DNA from: Fen-1254 sp963778945
GTDB lineage: Bacteria > Bacteroidota > Ignavibacteria > UBA10030
DNA length: 64,000 bases
Direction: 5' to 3'
Assembly (NCBI GenBank): GCA_963778945.1
Contig: CAVZWL010000006.1
Coordinates: 1-64,000 of the forward strand
The position numbers and the translations under genes were made by a program. Under the pieces are notes generated by a model that did no database searches, was not told the DNA's origin, and worked only from the letters and a program-made list of their open reading frames with translations. This document shows positions 35,857 to 45,734 of the stretch, one piece after another; positions within the stretch are counted from its first letter, which is position 1, and each line of letters begins with the position of its first letter.

Positions 35857-36684
35857 ATGATTATCAATCGTTTTCTCAAAATAGCATGTGCCTGCATGTT
35901 TCTGGGCGGCGTTGCTGCGGCTCAGGATTCAACAAACCTGACAGAAAACATCCCTCAGCGCGACCTCGATACGCTGCGGCATATACCGCAGACCGCTTTC
36001 GGCGTCGGTGAACGATTGGTCTACGATGTCGGCTACAGCTTTATCACAGCCGGAGAGGCGGTTTTCAATATCCCTTCGCTCAAAAAAATCAACGGCCGGG
36101 ATTGTTACAATATCGTTTTTACGGTAAACTCAACACCGACCTTCTCTGTTTTTTATAAAGTGGAAGACCGTTACGAAACGCTTATAGATTCACAAGGACT
36201 CTTCCCCTGGCAATACGAACAGCATACACGGGAAGGAAAATACAGCTTCGATATTCAAGCGCAATTCAACCCGATCAACGGAACTGCAAGGACGGGAAAA
36301 GGAATTTACAAAACTCCGCAGTATGTCTATGAAGCGATATCGGCTTTTTTTTATATACGCGCCATAGACCTCTCGCATAAAAAAATGGGCGAGAGGATCT
36401 ATCTGGAAAATTTTTACAACGATTCGACATATTCACTTGTTGTGAAATTTCTCGGCCGCGAACGTGTTAAGGTCCATGCCGGCAAATTCGACTGCATTAT
36501 TATAGAACCGGTGATGAAAGAAGGCGGCTTGTTTAAGAACGAAGGGAAAATCATTATCTGGCTGACCAACGATGAACGAAAATTGCCGGTCAAAGTGAGT
36601 ACGAAGGTCATCGTGGGATCGATCGATGCTGAATTGCGGGAATATTCTGGTATAAACGGTCCGTTGAAAGCAAAAATTGAATAA
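35857..36684 (+). CDS. DUF3108 periplasmic protein
   Basis: 275 residues with a signal peptide (LKIACACMFLGGVAAAQ). The mature part is beta-rich, with GERLVYDVGYSFITAGEAVF near residue 50 and LVVKFLGRERVKVHAGKFDC near 195, the DUF3108 pattern. Function unknown; probably periplasmic. It begins 1 bp after the glycosyltransferase, so the two are co-expressed and a role in envelope or polysaccharide biogenesis is a reasonable inference. Confidence 0.78.
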   Translation: MIINRFLKIACACMFLGGVAAAQDSTNLTENIPQRDLDTLRHIPQTAFGVGERLVYDVGYSFITAGEAVFNIPSLKKINGRDCYNIVFTVNSTPTFSVFYKVEDRYETLIDSQGLFPWQYEQHTREGKYSFDIQAQFNPINGTARTGKGIYKTPQYVYEAISAFFYIRAIDLSHKKMGERIYLENFYNDSTYSLVVKFLGRERVKVHAGKFDCIIIEPVMKEGGLFKNEGKIIIWLTNDERKLPVKVSTKVIVGSIDAELREYSGINGPLKAKIE

Positions 36685-36798
36685 TTCACGCTTTCAGCGC
36701 CAACTGCCGACGCAGTCATTCAGGCGGGAAACGTTAGAATTATAGAGAGAATCGCTGTCAAGTGCGTGCTGAGCGATAACTGAAAAAGGATCTCTTCC

Positions 36799-37740
36799 AT
36801 GGCAAAATATAAGCAAGCAGACATTTCCGGCGTGAAAACAATTTCCATTAAAGGCCGGAAGAGCAAGGTGACACCGAAAGATTTTGCAAAGCCGATAGCT
36901 GACGGCAAAGCGAGTTTTTCGGAATTTGCCGAATCTTTTCCGCACATCCTCATGGGTGCACAGATACGGGATCTTGTCGAGGATATCGTCATCTCTCATA
37001 AAAAACAGAAACCCGTTATTCTTATGATGGGCGGGCATGTCATCAAAGTCGGATGTGCTCCGTTGATTATAGATTTGCTCAAACGCGGCATCCTGAGTCA
37101 TGTTGCTATGAACAGCGCCGCTGCGATCCATGATACGGAAACCGCGATGTGGGGGCATACCTCGGAAGATGTGGCAGTGAATCTTATGGACGGTACTTTC
37201 GGCATGTCCCGGGAAACCGGGGAATTTATCAACTCCGCTCTTGCGGAAGGGGTTCGAGATGATTCCATGGGATACGGTGAAGCGCTCGGGAAAAAAATCA
37301 TAACCCAAAACGGCAAGGACCGGAATGCAAGCGTTTTGGCGAATTGCTATGAACTCGGTATTCCGGTGACCGTTCATGCGGCAATCGGAACAGATATTAT
37401 CCACCAGCAGCCGACCATGGACGGCGCAGCTACCGGTGAAATGAGTTTTCGCGACTTTAAGGTATTGATCAATTCCGTTAAGGCGCTGCAGGGAGGCGGA
37501 GTGGTTTTGAACTTCGGTTCGGCAGTCATTATGCCGGAAGTTTTTTTAAAAGCCCTGACCGTTGCCAGGAATCTCGGCTGCAAGGCGAGAGGATTTACAG
37601 CGGCAAACTTCGATATGATTCGCCAATACCGTCCTCAGATGAACGTGGTCGAACGTCCGACGCAAAAATACGGAACGGGATACAATTTTACCGGCCACCA
37701 TGAAATTATGTTCCCGCTGCTCTCGGCCCTTCATTATTGA
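36799..37740 (+). CDS. Conserved protein, possibly deoxyhypusine-synthase-like
   Basis: 313 residues, no signal or membrane segment, AAAAGGA upstream. Striking conserved-looking segments: VILMMGGHVIKVGCAPLIID, HVAMNSAAAIHDTETAMWGH, TSEDVAVNLMDGTFGMSRET and IGTDIIHQQPTMDGAATGE. I recall this protein type as uncharacterised or loosely annotated as deoxyhypusine synthase in bacteria, but the catalytic Lys context of true synthases was not found. A Rossmann-like NAD-binding enzyme is plausible. Function open. Confidence 0.4.
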   Translation: MAKYKQADISGVKTISIKGRKSKVTPKDFAKPIADGKASFSEFAESFPHILMGAQIRDLVEDIVISHKKQKPVILMMGGHVIKVGCAPLIIDLLKRGILSHVAMNSAAAIHDTETAMWGHTSEDVAVNLMDGTFGMSRETGEFINSALAEGVRDDSMGYGEALGKKIITQNGKDRNASVLANCYELGIPVTVHAAIGTDIIHQQPTMDGAATGEMSFRDFKVLINSVKALQGGGVVLNFGSAVIMPEVFLKALTVARNLGCKARGFTAANFDMIRQYRPQMNVVERPTQKYGTGYNFTGHHEIMFPLLSALHY

Positions 37741-37755
37741 ACGGCTTTCACGCTT

Positions 37756-38697
37756 ATGACCGAACTCCAAAAAAATATTCCCGGACAGCCGCAGGCAGAA
37801 CCAAGGCGGATTTCGTTCGTCGATAAGTACGCAGATTCATCCGCTTTTTTTTGCATCGATCGTCCTCTCGTCTATTTTGCTCCTTTATCAAACCGGAGCT
37901 GGAATTCTGACGATTCTATTCGCCGGCTCCTCGAAGATTTTACTGGGTAACCCCGGAGCTTTACGCTGGGCGGCCGTTGTCGGCCAGATTTTTTTTATTT
38001 TGATCCCCACATTGATCTATGCAAAACTTTTGTCGGTTTCTTTGAAGGATGTTTTTGTCTTTCGTCTTCCATCGGCCAAAGAATCGATGTTCGGGCTTCT
38101 TTCCCTGCTGACACTGCAGCGTGTTTTTGAAGTCTACGAGTCTCTCCAGGATCAGGTGCCGGTGCCTCGCATGCTGCGGGAATTTTTTGAGCCTCTGAAA
38201 AAGACTGATGGAAGAAACGATCAGGGCCGTCGTTCATGCAAATTCCATTCCTGAATTACTTATAGTTTTGTTCGTGGCTGCCGTTGTACCGGCAGATCAT
38301 TGAAGAGTGTCTATTTCGGGGGCTTCTCCAGCGGATTCTGGACCGCCTGATGTCTCCGATCGTTTCCGCCGTCCTGGCCGGAACGATTTTCGGATTATTT
38401 CATTTGAATCCTTTCGACATCGTGGCGCTCGCAGGACTCGGCATTTTTTTGGGTTTGCTGCGGTACCGTTCGCAAAGCCTTCTGCTTCCCATCCTGGCTC
38501 ATTTTCTCAATAACGCCATGGCAGTCTTTGCCGCCTATGTTGGAATGGATAACGACAACCTCGCTGCGGCAGTAGCAGCAGCAGAGTTTTCCCGTTCTGA
38601 TTTTTCAGCTTGTCATTTTCGGCGCGCTTTTTGTTTTAGTTTTTACGGCATATTTGCGTTCGACCCAGCATGTTCTTCCGCCGCCGCCGTCGAAGTG
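37756..38697 (+). CDS. CPBP (CAAX) intramembrane protease, several frameshifts
   Basis: Segments in different frames form one membrane protein of about 310 residues. After a shift in the T-run near 37840: FFASIVLSSILLLYQTGAGI. After one near 38205: TIRAVVHANSIPELLIVLFV. After one near 38300 come the CPBP motifs: EECLFRGLLQRIL (Glu-Glu and Arg), GLFHLNPFDIV (His) and PILAHFLNNAMAVF (His/Asn). A last shift near 38595 gives VIFGALFVLVFTAYLRSTQH and the stop at 38697. It probably cleaves membrane substrates or acts in maturation; exact role unknown. The shifts are probably sequence errors. Confidence 0.75.
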
Positions 38698-38728
38698 ATT
38701 CACAACAGAAATCCGGAGAAATATTTGT

Positions 38729-39678
38729 ATGGCTCGATTTGAAAATCTTTTTGCCCGCATTGCAGTTGCCGCTGCTGCTATTCCGGTTATTCTTTTTCTA
38801 ACACTGAAGGGCGGATATTATTTCTTTGCGCTCATTACGGTTCTCTCATCGCTTACGCTCTATGAATTCTACGGGCTTGCTGAAAAAAAGGGAGTTTTCC
38901 CCCTGAAAGCGTTCGGCCTGGCTGCCGGAGTCCTTCTGAATATCGTTTTTGTCTATGAGCGTTTGCTGGCCGATAGTTTTGAAGCGTTTGCAGCGCACGG
39001 CTTCCGGCTTTCGGCTTTTGCAGAGCCTGAGTTGATTGTGATCGTCCTCCTGTTCCTCCTGCTTGGTGCGTTGCTGACGGAGCTGTTCAGAAAGCGGGGA
39101 TCCCCGCTGCTTAATGCTTCGGCGACAGTCTTCGGCGTGCTGGCAGTTTCTTTAAGTTTCGGTACGCTCATTTTTACGCGTGAACTTTTTCCGTACGGTT
39201 TTCCGCTCCATAAATTTTTTGCCGCCGGCTTTGTCGACGACAATCAACTTGCACTCGTGGATCGATGGGGAGGATTGACCGTCATTGCGCTCTTCGCATC
39301 CATCTGGATGTGCGATACGATGGCGTATTTCGGCGGAAAAACATTCGGCAGGCATCTTCTCTTCGAGCGTGTAAGTCCAAAGAAAACGTGGGAAGGAACG
39401 ATTATCAGGATTTTTTGCATCCATCGCGTACTATGGTGCTTGCAAAATATTGCTTCCTCGACTACCTTGCGCTTCACCATGCGATTGTTCTCGGAATTCT
39501 TGTCGGCGTGTTCGGTCAATTAGGGGATTTGATCGAGTCCCGCTTTAAACGTGATGCAGGCGTCAAAGACTCGTCGGCTCTTCTGCCGGGACACGGAGGA
39601 ATGTACGACCGCTTCGATAGTTTGGTGTTTCTCTCGCCGATTGTGTATCTTTATATTGAGTTTATCGTTCTGGCGTAG
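38729..39678 (+). CDS. cdsA: Phosphatidate cytidylyltransferase, two frameshifts
   Basis: About 315 residues with eight or so membrane helices; makes CDP-diacylglycerol from phosphatidate and CTP at the inner membrane. Visible: FFALITVLSSLTLYEFYGLA, then WMCDTMAYFGGKTFGRHLL and VSPKKTWEGTI. After shifts near 39403 and 39447: HHAIVLGILVGVFGQLGDLI and the CdsA signature SRFKRDAGVKDSSALLPGHG followed by GMYDRFDSL. The enzyme is essential in most bacteria, so the two indels are most likely sequencing errors. Confidence 0.88.
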
Positions 39679-39708
39679 ACACATATTCAGTATTATCCGG
39701 CATTTATC

Positions 39709-40996
39709 GTGGCAAAAAAAAATCTTATTTCCGTCGTGACCATGGGTTGTCCGAAGAATGTCGTCGATTCCGAAAAACTTCTCGCACAGTTAAAAGGAAA
39801 TTCATTCGAAATATCGAACGATATCGATCGTGCCGATACTGTCGTGATCAATACCTGCGGATTTATTCAGGATGCCAAACAGGAATCGCTCGATGCCATC
39901 GTTGAGGCGATTGAAAAGAAGAGACAGGGAAAGCTGAAAAAAATCGTCGTTATGGGATGTCTGACGGAACGATTCAAGCAAGAACTCGTCCGCGAACTTC
40001 CCGAAGTCGACGCATTTTACGGAACCCGCCAGATGGAAACGGTTCTCAACGAGCTCGGCGCGAATCTGAAGAAAGAATTGCTTGGCGAACGGCTTCTCAC
40101 GACGCCTTCCCATTTTGCGTATCTTAAAATCTCCGAAGGGTGCGATCATCCCTGTTCATTTTGTGCAATTCCTCTTATGCGCGGCCGGCATCGGTCCGTT
40201 CCGATCAACCGGCTCGTGCAGGAAGCGGCATTGCTCGCCGGCAGGGGGGTCAAGGAACTGATCGTGATTGCGCAGGACTCGACCAATTATGGCCTCGATC
40301 TTGTACGGAAAACAAGCCCTTCCGAAGCTGTTGAAAGAACTTCATGCGGTCGATGGCGTCGAATGGATCCGTCTCATGTATGCCTACCCTGCAAAATTTC
40401 CACTCGACCTTATCGAGACCTACCGGCAATTGCCGAAGCTCTGCCGGTATATCGATATGCCGGTTCAGCATATTGCGGATTCAGTCCTCAAATCCATGCG
40501 GAGGGGAATCAGCGGACAGGCAGCGAAAAAATTACTGTTGAAATTAAAAAGGGAAATTCCCGATCTTGCTCTGCGGACTACATTTATTGTCGGCTATCCG
40601 AACGAGACGGACGGCGATTTCCGCGCGCTCTGCGATTTTACGGAGGAGATGCAATTTCACCGGCTCGGCGTTTTTACCTATTCGATGGAAGAGGGAACCG
40701 GTTCATTTGCGATGGGCGATCCCATTCCGCGTTCTGTCAAAGAAGAACGTGCAGCCCGCATTATGGAATTGCAGCAGAATATCTCAAGAAAACAGAACGA
40801 AGCGCTCATCGGGCGGAATATCCGAATTTTGATCGATCGGCAGGAAGAAAATTATTATGTCGGGCGCACGCCGTGGGATGCGCCGGACATCGATCAGGAA
40901 GTGATCATCCGCACTGCAAAGAAACCCGTCATCGGCACTTTCGAGACAGTAACTGTAAGCGGCGCGGCCGAATACGATTTAGAAGCAGTCCTATGA
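39709..40996 (+). CDS. rimO: Ribosomal protein S12 methylthiotransferase, one frameshift
   Basis: GTG start at 39709. Radical-SAM methylthiotransferase of about 429 residues. UPF0004 domain with three Cys: ISVVTMGCPKNVVDSEKLL, VVINTCGFIQDAKQESLDA and VVMGCLTERF. Radical-SAM motif ISEGCDHPCSFCAIPLMRG, then VKELIVIAQDSTNYGLDLYG. An extra G near 40298 breaks the frame; the second part continues VEWIRLMYAYPAKFPLDLIE and PVQHIADSVLKSMRRG, with a C-terminal TRAM domain. It modifies an Asp of ribosomal protein S12. Confidence 0.9.
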
Positions 40997-41172
40997 TGTC
41001 AATGGGAAAACAGCTTTATGGACGGGCGCACTCGTCATCTTTTCAGCAAGGCCGAACAAAATGCAGCATCATGCTTGTCGGAAAATGAATTTTGTTTTTG
41101 CGCACTGGCCGGGATTCGAAGACAACCGGCAAAACACGCACTTGAACGATACATTGATGCGAGCGCGATAGC

Positions 41173-42966
41173 ATGCCTGAAAAGATGTCTCTCATGCTGC
41201 TTGCTGCAATCTGCTTTTGGACAGTATCTTCAACTGTTCAGGAGGCAAATGCAGAGGTGCGGGAATCCAGAACGATCCGGTCGCTTGAGTTTCAGGGCAA
41301 TCGGGCGGTTTCGGCAGCTGCAATTTTGGAATCGCTGCCGGCCGGCCGCGGATCTCTGTTCACGGACGATGGGATTCGGTCCGACAGCAAATATATCCTC
41401 AAGCTTTATCAGGAAGAAGGATTTATCGATGCCGTTGTCGATTCTGCTGTAACGTCAGCAGATTCTTCCGGCAGACAAATTGCAATTATTTTTTATATTA
41501 CGGAAGGCAAACCGTCTGTTGTTCAGGATTTTAAATTTCAAGGAAATACGATATACTCGAATACGGACCTGCTGGCCGTCATGGCATTGCACAGCGGTAA
41601 CCGTTTTGTGCCTGCGCTGCTGGAAAATGATATTAAGGTTTTGCTGAATCTCTACGACCGGAAAGGATATCCGCTTGCGAAAATTTCCGTCCTGAATCTC
41701 GAGCGGCGCCTGGAAGGCGATATTGAGCGCTGCACTCCGGTCCTCCGCATCAAGGAAGGACCTCTGGTACATATTAAGGAAATTCATGTGCAGGGAAATA
41801 CAAAAACAAAGGATTATGTCGTCTTACGCGAGGCAAGGCTGAAGCCGGATGAAGTGTCGACGCCGGACTTGCTGCAGAAAGTCCGCCGGCGAGTGGAACG
41901 GCTCCAATTGTTTTCGTCGGTCTCGGTTCCGGATTTGTATCTTCTGCAGAGCAGCGATTCGGAGCAAACTGCACCGGCGGGACTTGCTCTCAGTGTGGCG
42001 GAAGGAAATCAGAATTCGTTCGACGGCATTGTCGGATATGTGCCGGCAGCCGCAGGCAGCAATGGATACGTGACCGGTATGGTTTCCGTCGCGTTTCGAA
42101 ATCTGCTGGGAACGGGGCGGAAAATATCGATCAGGTGGTACCGCCAAAATCAGAATTCACAGGAAACGGAATTCCATTACACGGAACCGTGGATGCTGTC
42201 GCTGCCACTCGATGCAAATGCCGGACTTGTCCAGCAGCGGCACGATTCCACGTATATCAAGAATTCGTATACGCTCAGTGCGGAATATATGTTTTCCGAA
42301 TCATTCAAAGCAGGCGCGTCGTTTTTTCTGGACGAGGTTTTCCCGGCTTCCGGGTACGGACAAACGGTTCTTGCTTCGAGCAGGACCGCCGCAGCCGGAT
42401 TTCTTCTGCAGTACGACGGACGCGACGATGCCGTGACACCGACAAACGGGATATACTATGAAAGTGATTATCAGTCAGGCATTAAAACCACAGGACAGCT
42501 CGGAAGCACCGGCGGCAGCAGAAGCGCGACGCAGCGTGTGGTGCTCGATGTATCGGGATACATTGCACCGGTGCGCGGGCAGGTCCTTGCGGAGGAAATG
42601 CATGTCCGTGATTTCAGTGCAGCGTCCATCGACGTAAGCGATTTATTTCAAATCGGAGGGGCGGCGACGCTGCGCGGATACCGGGAAGGGCAATTTCTAG
42701 GTTCGCGGCTCGTCTGGCTCAACAGCGAATATCGTTTTCTCGTTGCGCCGCGGTCTTTTTTTTACGGATTTGTGGATGCGGCATATATCGTGCAGCCGGC
42801 GATGACGGATATCGGCATAGAAGGGATTGAGGAGGGGAAAATCGGGTACGGTATTGGGGTACGATTCGATTCCGGCGTCGGATTGATAGGTGTCTGCATC
42901 GCTCTGGGCGAAGGGGATACATTCAGCACGGCGAAACTTCATTTTAGGCTGACCAATGGATTTTAA
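41173..42966 (+). CDS. BamA/TamA-like outer-membrane protein
   Basis: 597 residues with a signal peptide (LMLLAAICFWTVSS, ending near NAEVRES). Three or so POTRA-type repeats (SLEFQGNRAVSAAAILESLP; DFKFQGNTIYSNTDLL; EIHVQGNTKTKDYVVLREAR) precede an Omp85 beta-barrel that contains the typical LRGYREGQFLGSRLVWLNSE segment and ends in LTNGF (terminal Phe). It is shorter than most BamA, nearer TamA or a related Omp85 protein. It inserts or translocates outer-membrane or secreted proteins. Its stop overlaps the prenyltransferase start by 11 bp. Confidence 0.82.
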   Translation: MPEKMSLMLLAAICFWTVSSTVQEANAEVRESRTIRSLEFQGNRAVSAAAILESLPAGRGSLFTDDGIRSDSKYILKLYQEEGFIDAVVDSAVTSADSSGRQIAIIFYITEGKPSVVQDFKFQGNTIYSNTDLLAVMALHSGNRFVPALLENDIKVLLNLYDRKGYPLAKISVLNLERRLEGDIERCTPVLRIKEGPLVHIKEIHVQGNTKTKDYVVLREARLKPDEVSTPDLLQKVRRRVERLQLFSSVSVPDLYLLQSSDSEQTAPAGLALSVAEGNQNSFDGIVGYVPAAAGSNGYVTGMVSVAFRNLLGTGRKISIRWYRQNQNSQETEFHYTEPWMLSLPLDANAGLVQQRHDSTYIKNSYTLSAEYMFSESFKAGASFFLDEVFPASGYGQTVLASSRTAAAGFLLQYDGRDDAVTPTNGIYYESDYQSGIKTTGQLGSTGGSRSATQRVVLDVSGYIAPVRGQVLAEEMHVRDFSAASIDVSDLFQIGGAATLRGYREGQFLGSRLVWLNSEYRFLVAPRSFFYGFVDAAYIVQPAMTDIGIEGIEEGKIGYGIGVRFDSGVGLIGVCIALGEGDTFSTAKLHFRLTNGF

Positions 42967-43798
42967 GACTTTAGGCGGATATATAAAGCTATCGCGTCCG
43001 GTGAATGTTGTCATCACGCTGATTGCTATTCCCGCCGCATGCTGGTTAAGCGGCATCATGGCGGATAGAGTTTCCGATATCGTCTTCGCGGCGCTCACAG
43101 GCGCGTGCGTTGCCGCCGGTGCAAATGCCATCAATGATTACTTCGATATCGAGATCGACCGGATCAATAAACCGAATCGCCCTCTGCCGGCAGGCGTCCT
43201 TTCAGCGGGACAGGCAAAAAAGATGTGGCTTCTTGCGTCGGCCGCCGGGATCGGTCTGAATTTATTTCTAAACACCTCTGCCTTCGTCATTGCCTGTGCT
43301 GCGGTTGCAGCTCTTTATTTCTATTCTTCATATTTCAAGAAGACCGTCCTGATGGGAAATATCCTGGTCGGTGCGATGACTGGAATGACGTTTATCTACG
43401 GCGGAGCTGTTGCAGGCAGCATGAGACGGGCCGTCTTTCCCGCTCTCTTTGCCTTTCTCTCAAATTTCGGACGTGAAGTCATCAAAGATATGGAAGACAT
43501 AAAAGGAGATGAAGCGAAGGGTGCAACGACCTTTCCAATTCGTTACGGCATACAGCCGGCACGGTTGACCGTTGCTCTGACGATGCTTCTGCTCATTCTT
43601 TCCACTGCGGCCGCGGTCTTATGGAAAGCATATAATTTTTATTTTATTTGCATCGTCATCCCTCTCGATATCGTCTTTGTACTGATTGCTGCGACTCTCT
43701 GGATTTCCAACTCCGAACGGCATATGCATCTGCTCAGTACAGTTCTTAAAATATGCATGATGACGGGATTGATTGGAATTATTGCGGGTTCTCTTTGA
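42956..43798 (+). CDS. UbiA-family prenyltransferase
   Basis: 280 residues, about eight or nine membrane helices. First Asp-rich motif in NAINDYFDIEIDRINKPNRP (NDxxD), second in VIKDMEDIKGDEAKGATTFP. The following RYGIQPARL and pattern near it are closest to the geranylgeranylglycerol-phosphate geranylgeranyltransferase-like branch, but a menaquinone or other polyprenyl acceptor is possible. Integral inner-membrane enzyme. Starts inside the end of the Omp85 gene; RNase HII begins 1 bp after its stop. Confidence 0.85.
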   Translation: MDFKTLGGYIKLSRPVNVVITLIAIPAACWLSGIMADRVSDIVFAALTGACVAAGANAINDYFDIEIDRINKPNRPLPAGVLSAGQAKKMWLLASAAGIGLNLFLNTSAFVIACAAVAALYFYSSYFKKTVLMGNILVGAMTGMTFIYGGAVAGSMRRAVFPALFAFLSNFGREVIKDMEDIKGDEAKGATTFPIRYGIQPARLTVALTMLLLILSTAAAVLWKAYNFYFICIVIPLDIVFVLIAATLWISNSERHMHLLSTVLKICMMTGLIGIIAGSL

Positions 43799-43799
43799 G

Positions 43800-44396
43800 A
43801 TGCCAAAAGTTACACTTGAAATAGAACAATCGCTCTGGGCGCAGGGGGCAGGATCGATAGCAGGCGTCGATGAAGCGGGCCGCGGGCCGCTGGCAGGCCC
43901 CGTCGTTGCCGCATCGGTTATTTTCCCGCGCGGTGTGATGATCGAAGGTGTGAATGACTCTAAAAAACTGACCGAGGACCGGCGGGAAAAATTATACGAT
44001 GCGATTCGCTTGCAGGCGCTCGCTGTCGGAGTCGGGATCGTCAATCATGAAGTCATCGATCGGGTCAATATTCTTCAGGCGACCATTCTTGCTATGCACA
44101 AATCAATCGAAGACATGAAAGCAAAACCCGATTTTGTCATAGTAGACGGAAATTCATTCAAGCACGAAACGCTGCGGTTTCAGAATGTCATCGGCGGGGA
44201 TGCAAAATCGTTCACTATCGCCGCAGCTTCGATTATTGCAAAGGTCACGCGGGACCGGATGATGCGCGAGTTCGACCGCCAATATCCGGACTACGGATTC
44301 GCGCAGCATAAAGGATACGGCACCAAGCGGCATCTCGATGCTATTCGGGAATTCGGATTGTGTGAAATCCACCGCAAGACCTTTCATTCAATTTGA
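43800..44396 (+). CDS. rnhB: Ribonuclease HII
   Basis: 198 residues from the ATG at 43800, right after the prenyltransferase stop. Catalytic carboxylates in SIAGVDEAGRGPLAGPVVAA (Asp and Glu), PDFVIVDGNSFKHE, and KVTRDRMMREFDRQYPDYGF. HKGYGTKRHLDAI is a family marker. It cuts RNA in RNA-DNA hybrids, including misincorporated ribonucleotides. Confidence 0.95.
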   Translation: MPKVTLEIEQSLWAQGAGSIAGVDEAGRGPLAGPVVAASVIFPRGVMIEGVNDSKKLTEDRREKLYDAIRLQALAVGVGIVNHEVIDRVNILQATILAMHKSIEDMKAKPDFVIVDGNSFKHETLRFQNVIGGDAKSFTIAAASIIAKVTRDRMMREFDRQYPDYGFAQHKGYGTKRHLDAIREFGLCEIHRKTFHSI

Positions 44397-44410
44397 AAGA
44401 GGGGGGAGCC

Positions 44411-44767
44411 ATGAAAGCCAACCGGCGCACGCAGGGTGATGCGGGTGAAGACATTGCCGTTCAATATCTCCGGAAACACGGTTTTAAAATTCTCGATCGA
44501 AATTATCGGGCCTATAGAGGCGAAATCGATATTGTCGCAAAAGAAAAAAAAGATTATGTCTTTGTCGAAGTAAAGGCAAGACGAACCAGTTTCTTCGGTT
44601 CTCCTGAAGAAGCGGTGACGCCGGAAAAAGAAAGTCATATCCGTTCCGCTGCCGAAGAGTACTGCGCCAAACATGCGCTCGAAGACAAGCCGTGCCGGTT
44701 CGATGTCATTGCCATCGAAGGGGAAGGGGAAAAGATGCAAATACGGCATTTGAGGAATGTATTCTGA
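44411..44767 (+). CDS. YraN/UPF0102 family endonuclease-like protein
   Basis: 118 residues from the ATG at 44411, preceded by AGAGGGGGGAG. Family pattern: RTQGDAGEDIAVQYLRKHGF, YRAYRGEIDIVAKEKK and VFVEVKARRTSFFGSPEEAV. The Glu-Asp and Glu-x-Lys (GEIDI, VEVKAR) form the restriction-nuclease-like catalytic site expected of this family. The rnhB-yraN order is conserved widely. Role probably in DNA or Holliday-junction processing, unproven. Confidence 0.9.
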   Translation: MKANRRTQGDAGEDIAVQYLRKHGFKILDRNYRAYRGEIDIVAKEKKDYVFVEVKARRTSFFGSPEEAVTPEKESHIRSAAEEYCAKHALEDKPCRFDVIAIEGEGEKMQIRHLRNVF

Positions 44768-45125
44768 ACACCGAATAAAGCTCATTGTTTAAAGAATTTT
44801 GGGAATACAGTTTTTTACTCGGTAATAAAAGTATCCTCAAATTTACATCCATTTCACAATATCCAACAAAGTCATTTGAGAAAAATATTTATCGTAGCAG
44901 CAATCGTAGGTTTTCGTCCAACCGCTTGAGCAGCAATCAATGTCTCAAAAGAAGCTCGAGGGCTGCCTCTTTGCTTCAATTGATTTTCTATAGTTCCATG
45001 CATCATTGCATTCTGTAAATCAAGCTCAAGTGATTGAAATGGAGAAAATATTACAATACTGTAAGGCCGCTCAGTTCTTTGGGAAACCGACCCCCAGCGT
45101 CTAAAATAGTCATTTCCTATCAAGG
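44768..45125. other. Intergenic, no convincing gene
   Basis: 358 bp, AT-rich. A minus-strand frame (45132 to 44872) is open for 86 codons but has no recognisable features. Confidence 0.45.
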
Positions 45126-45710
45126 TTGTCAATGCTTGATATTGAAAAAATACTACCTTATCATTTGCAGATCATTCGAGGACAGGTCGGAGGTTGGCCA
45201 TTGCGTACATACAACAAAGGTGTTACGCTGAAAATGCTCTCCTCGTTGCTGATTGCGTTGTCGACCTTATCCTATCAGAGTAAGTCAGACTCCACGAAAG
45301 TTATCATGACCTTGTTTAGAAAACAATCGCTGGAAAAGATTTTGGCATGGGTCCGGAACGGCCGCGAGAAGAAAATCGGACACGGAGCATCCTTGTGCAT
45401 TCAGTGCAGACTCACGACAGTCAAGGAAGTTACGCCTGTCTGCGAAATGAAGCCGGGTGAAAAGCCGCAGGAAGGTTCATGTGAACAATATCAATCTGTG
45501 CTTTTTGATCCGATGACAAAATTTCTAAACAGTCACGGGATAATCATCCCGGACGGAAAAATCGACCGTGTGTACACGGCTGCTGTCGGATCAAACATAT
45601 TGATTCTCAATCATACGAGGCAAAAAGCGGTTCGCAGCATAACCGTTTCAACCGGGGATATCCGGCAGGTCTCCCTCGATGGAAATTCCATAACTGAGAT
45701 AAAAAAATAA
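45126..45710 (+). CDS. Hypothetical, possible glycosidase C-terminal remnant
   Basis: 194-codon frame, not recognised with confidence. The first 70 residues look unlike a normal N-terminus and lack a clear ribosome site. The last 50 (AAVGSNILILNHTRQKAVRS, VSLDGNSITEIKK) look like the beta-sandwich end of a glycoside hydrolase. It precedes a sugar permease by 24 bp, so a truncated sugar-degradation gene is a fair guess. Several Cys (CIQC, CEMK, CEQY) are unusual for such a domain. Confidence 0.35.
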   Translation: MSMLDIEKILPYHLQIIRGQVGGWPLRTYNKGVTLKMLSSLLIALSTLSYQSKSDSTKVIMTLFRKQSLEKILAWVRNGREKKIGHGASLCIQCRLTTVKEVTPVCEMKPGEKPQEGSCEQYQSVLFDPMTKFLNSHGIIIPDGKIDRVYTAAVGSNILILNHTRQKAVRSITVSTGDIRQVSLDGNSITEIKK

Positions 45711-45734
45711 ACAAATTTTTAAAGGAACTCTTCT

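Noticed and set aside
36799..37740. Firm deoxyhypusine synthase annotation
   Set aside because: The catalytic lysine context of known synthases is not visible, so only a loose relation is recorded.
44872..45132. 86-codon frame on the minus strand
   Set aside because: No recognisable motif, no ribosome site, flanked by intergenic-looking sequence; left as unassigned.
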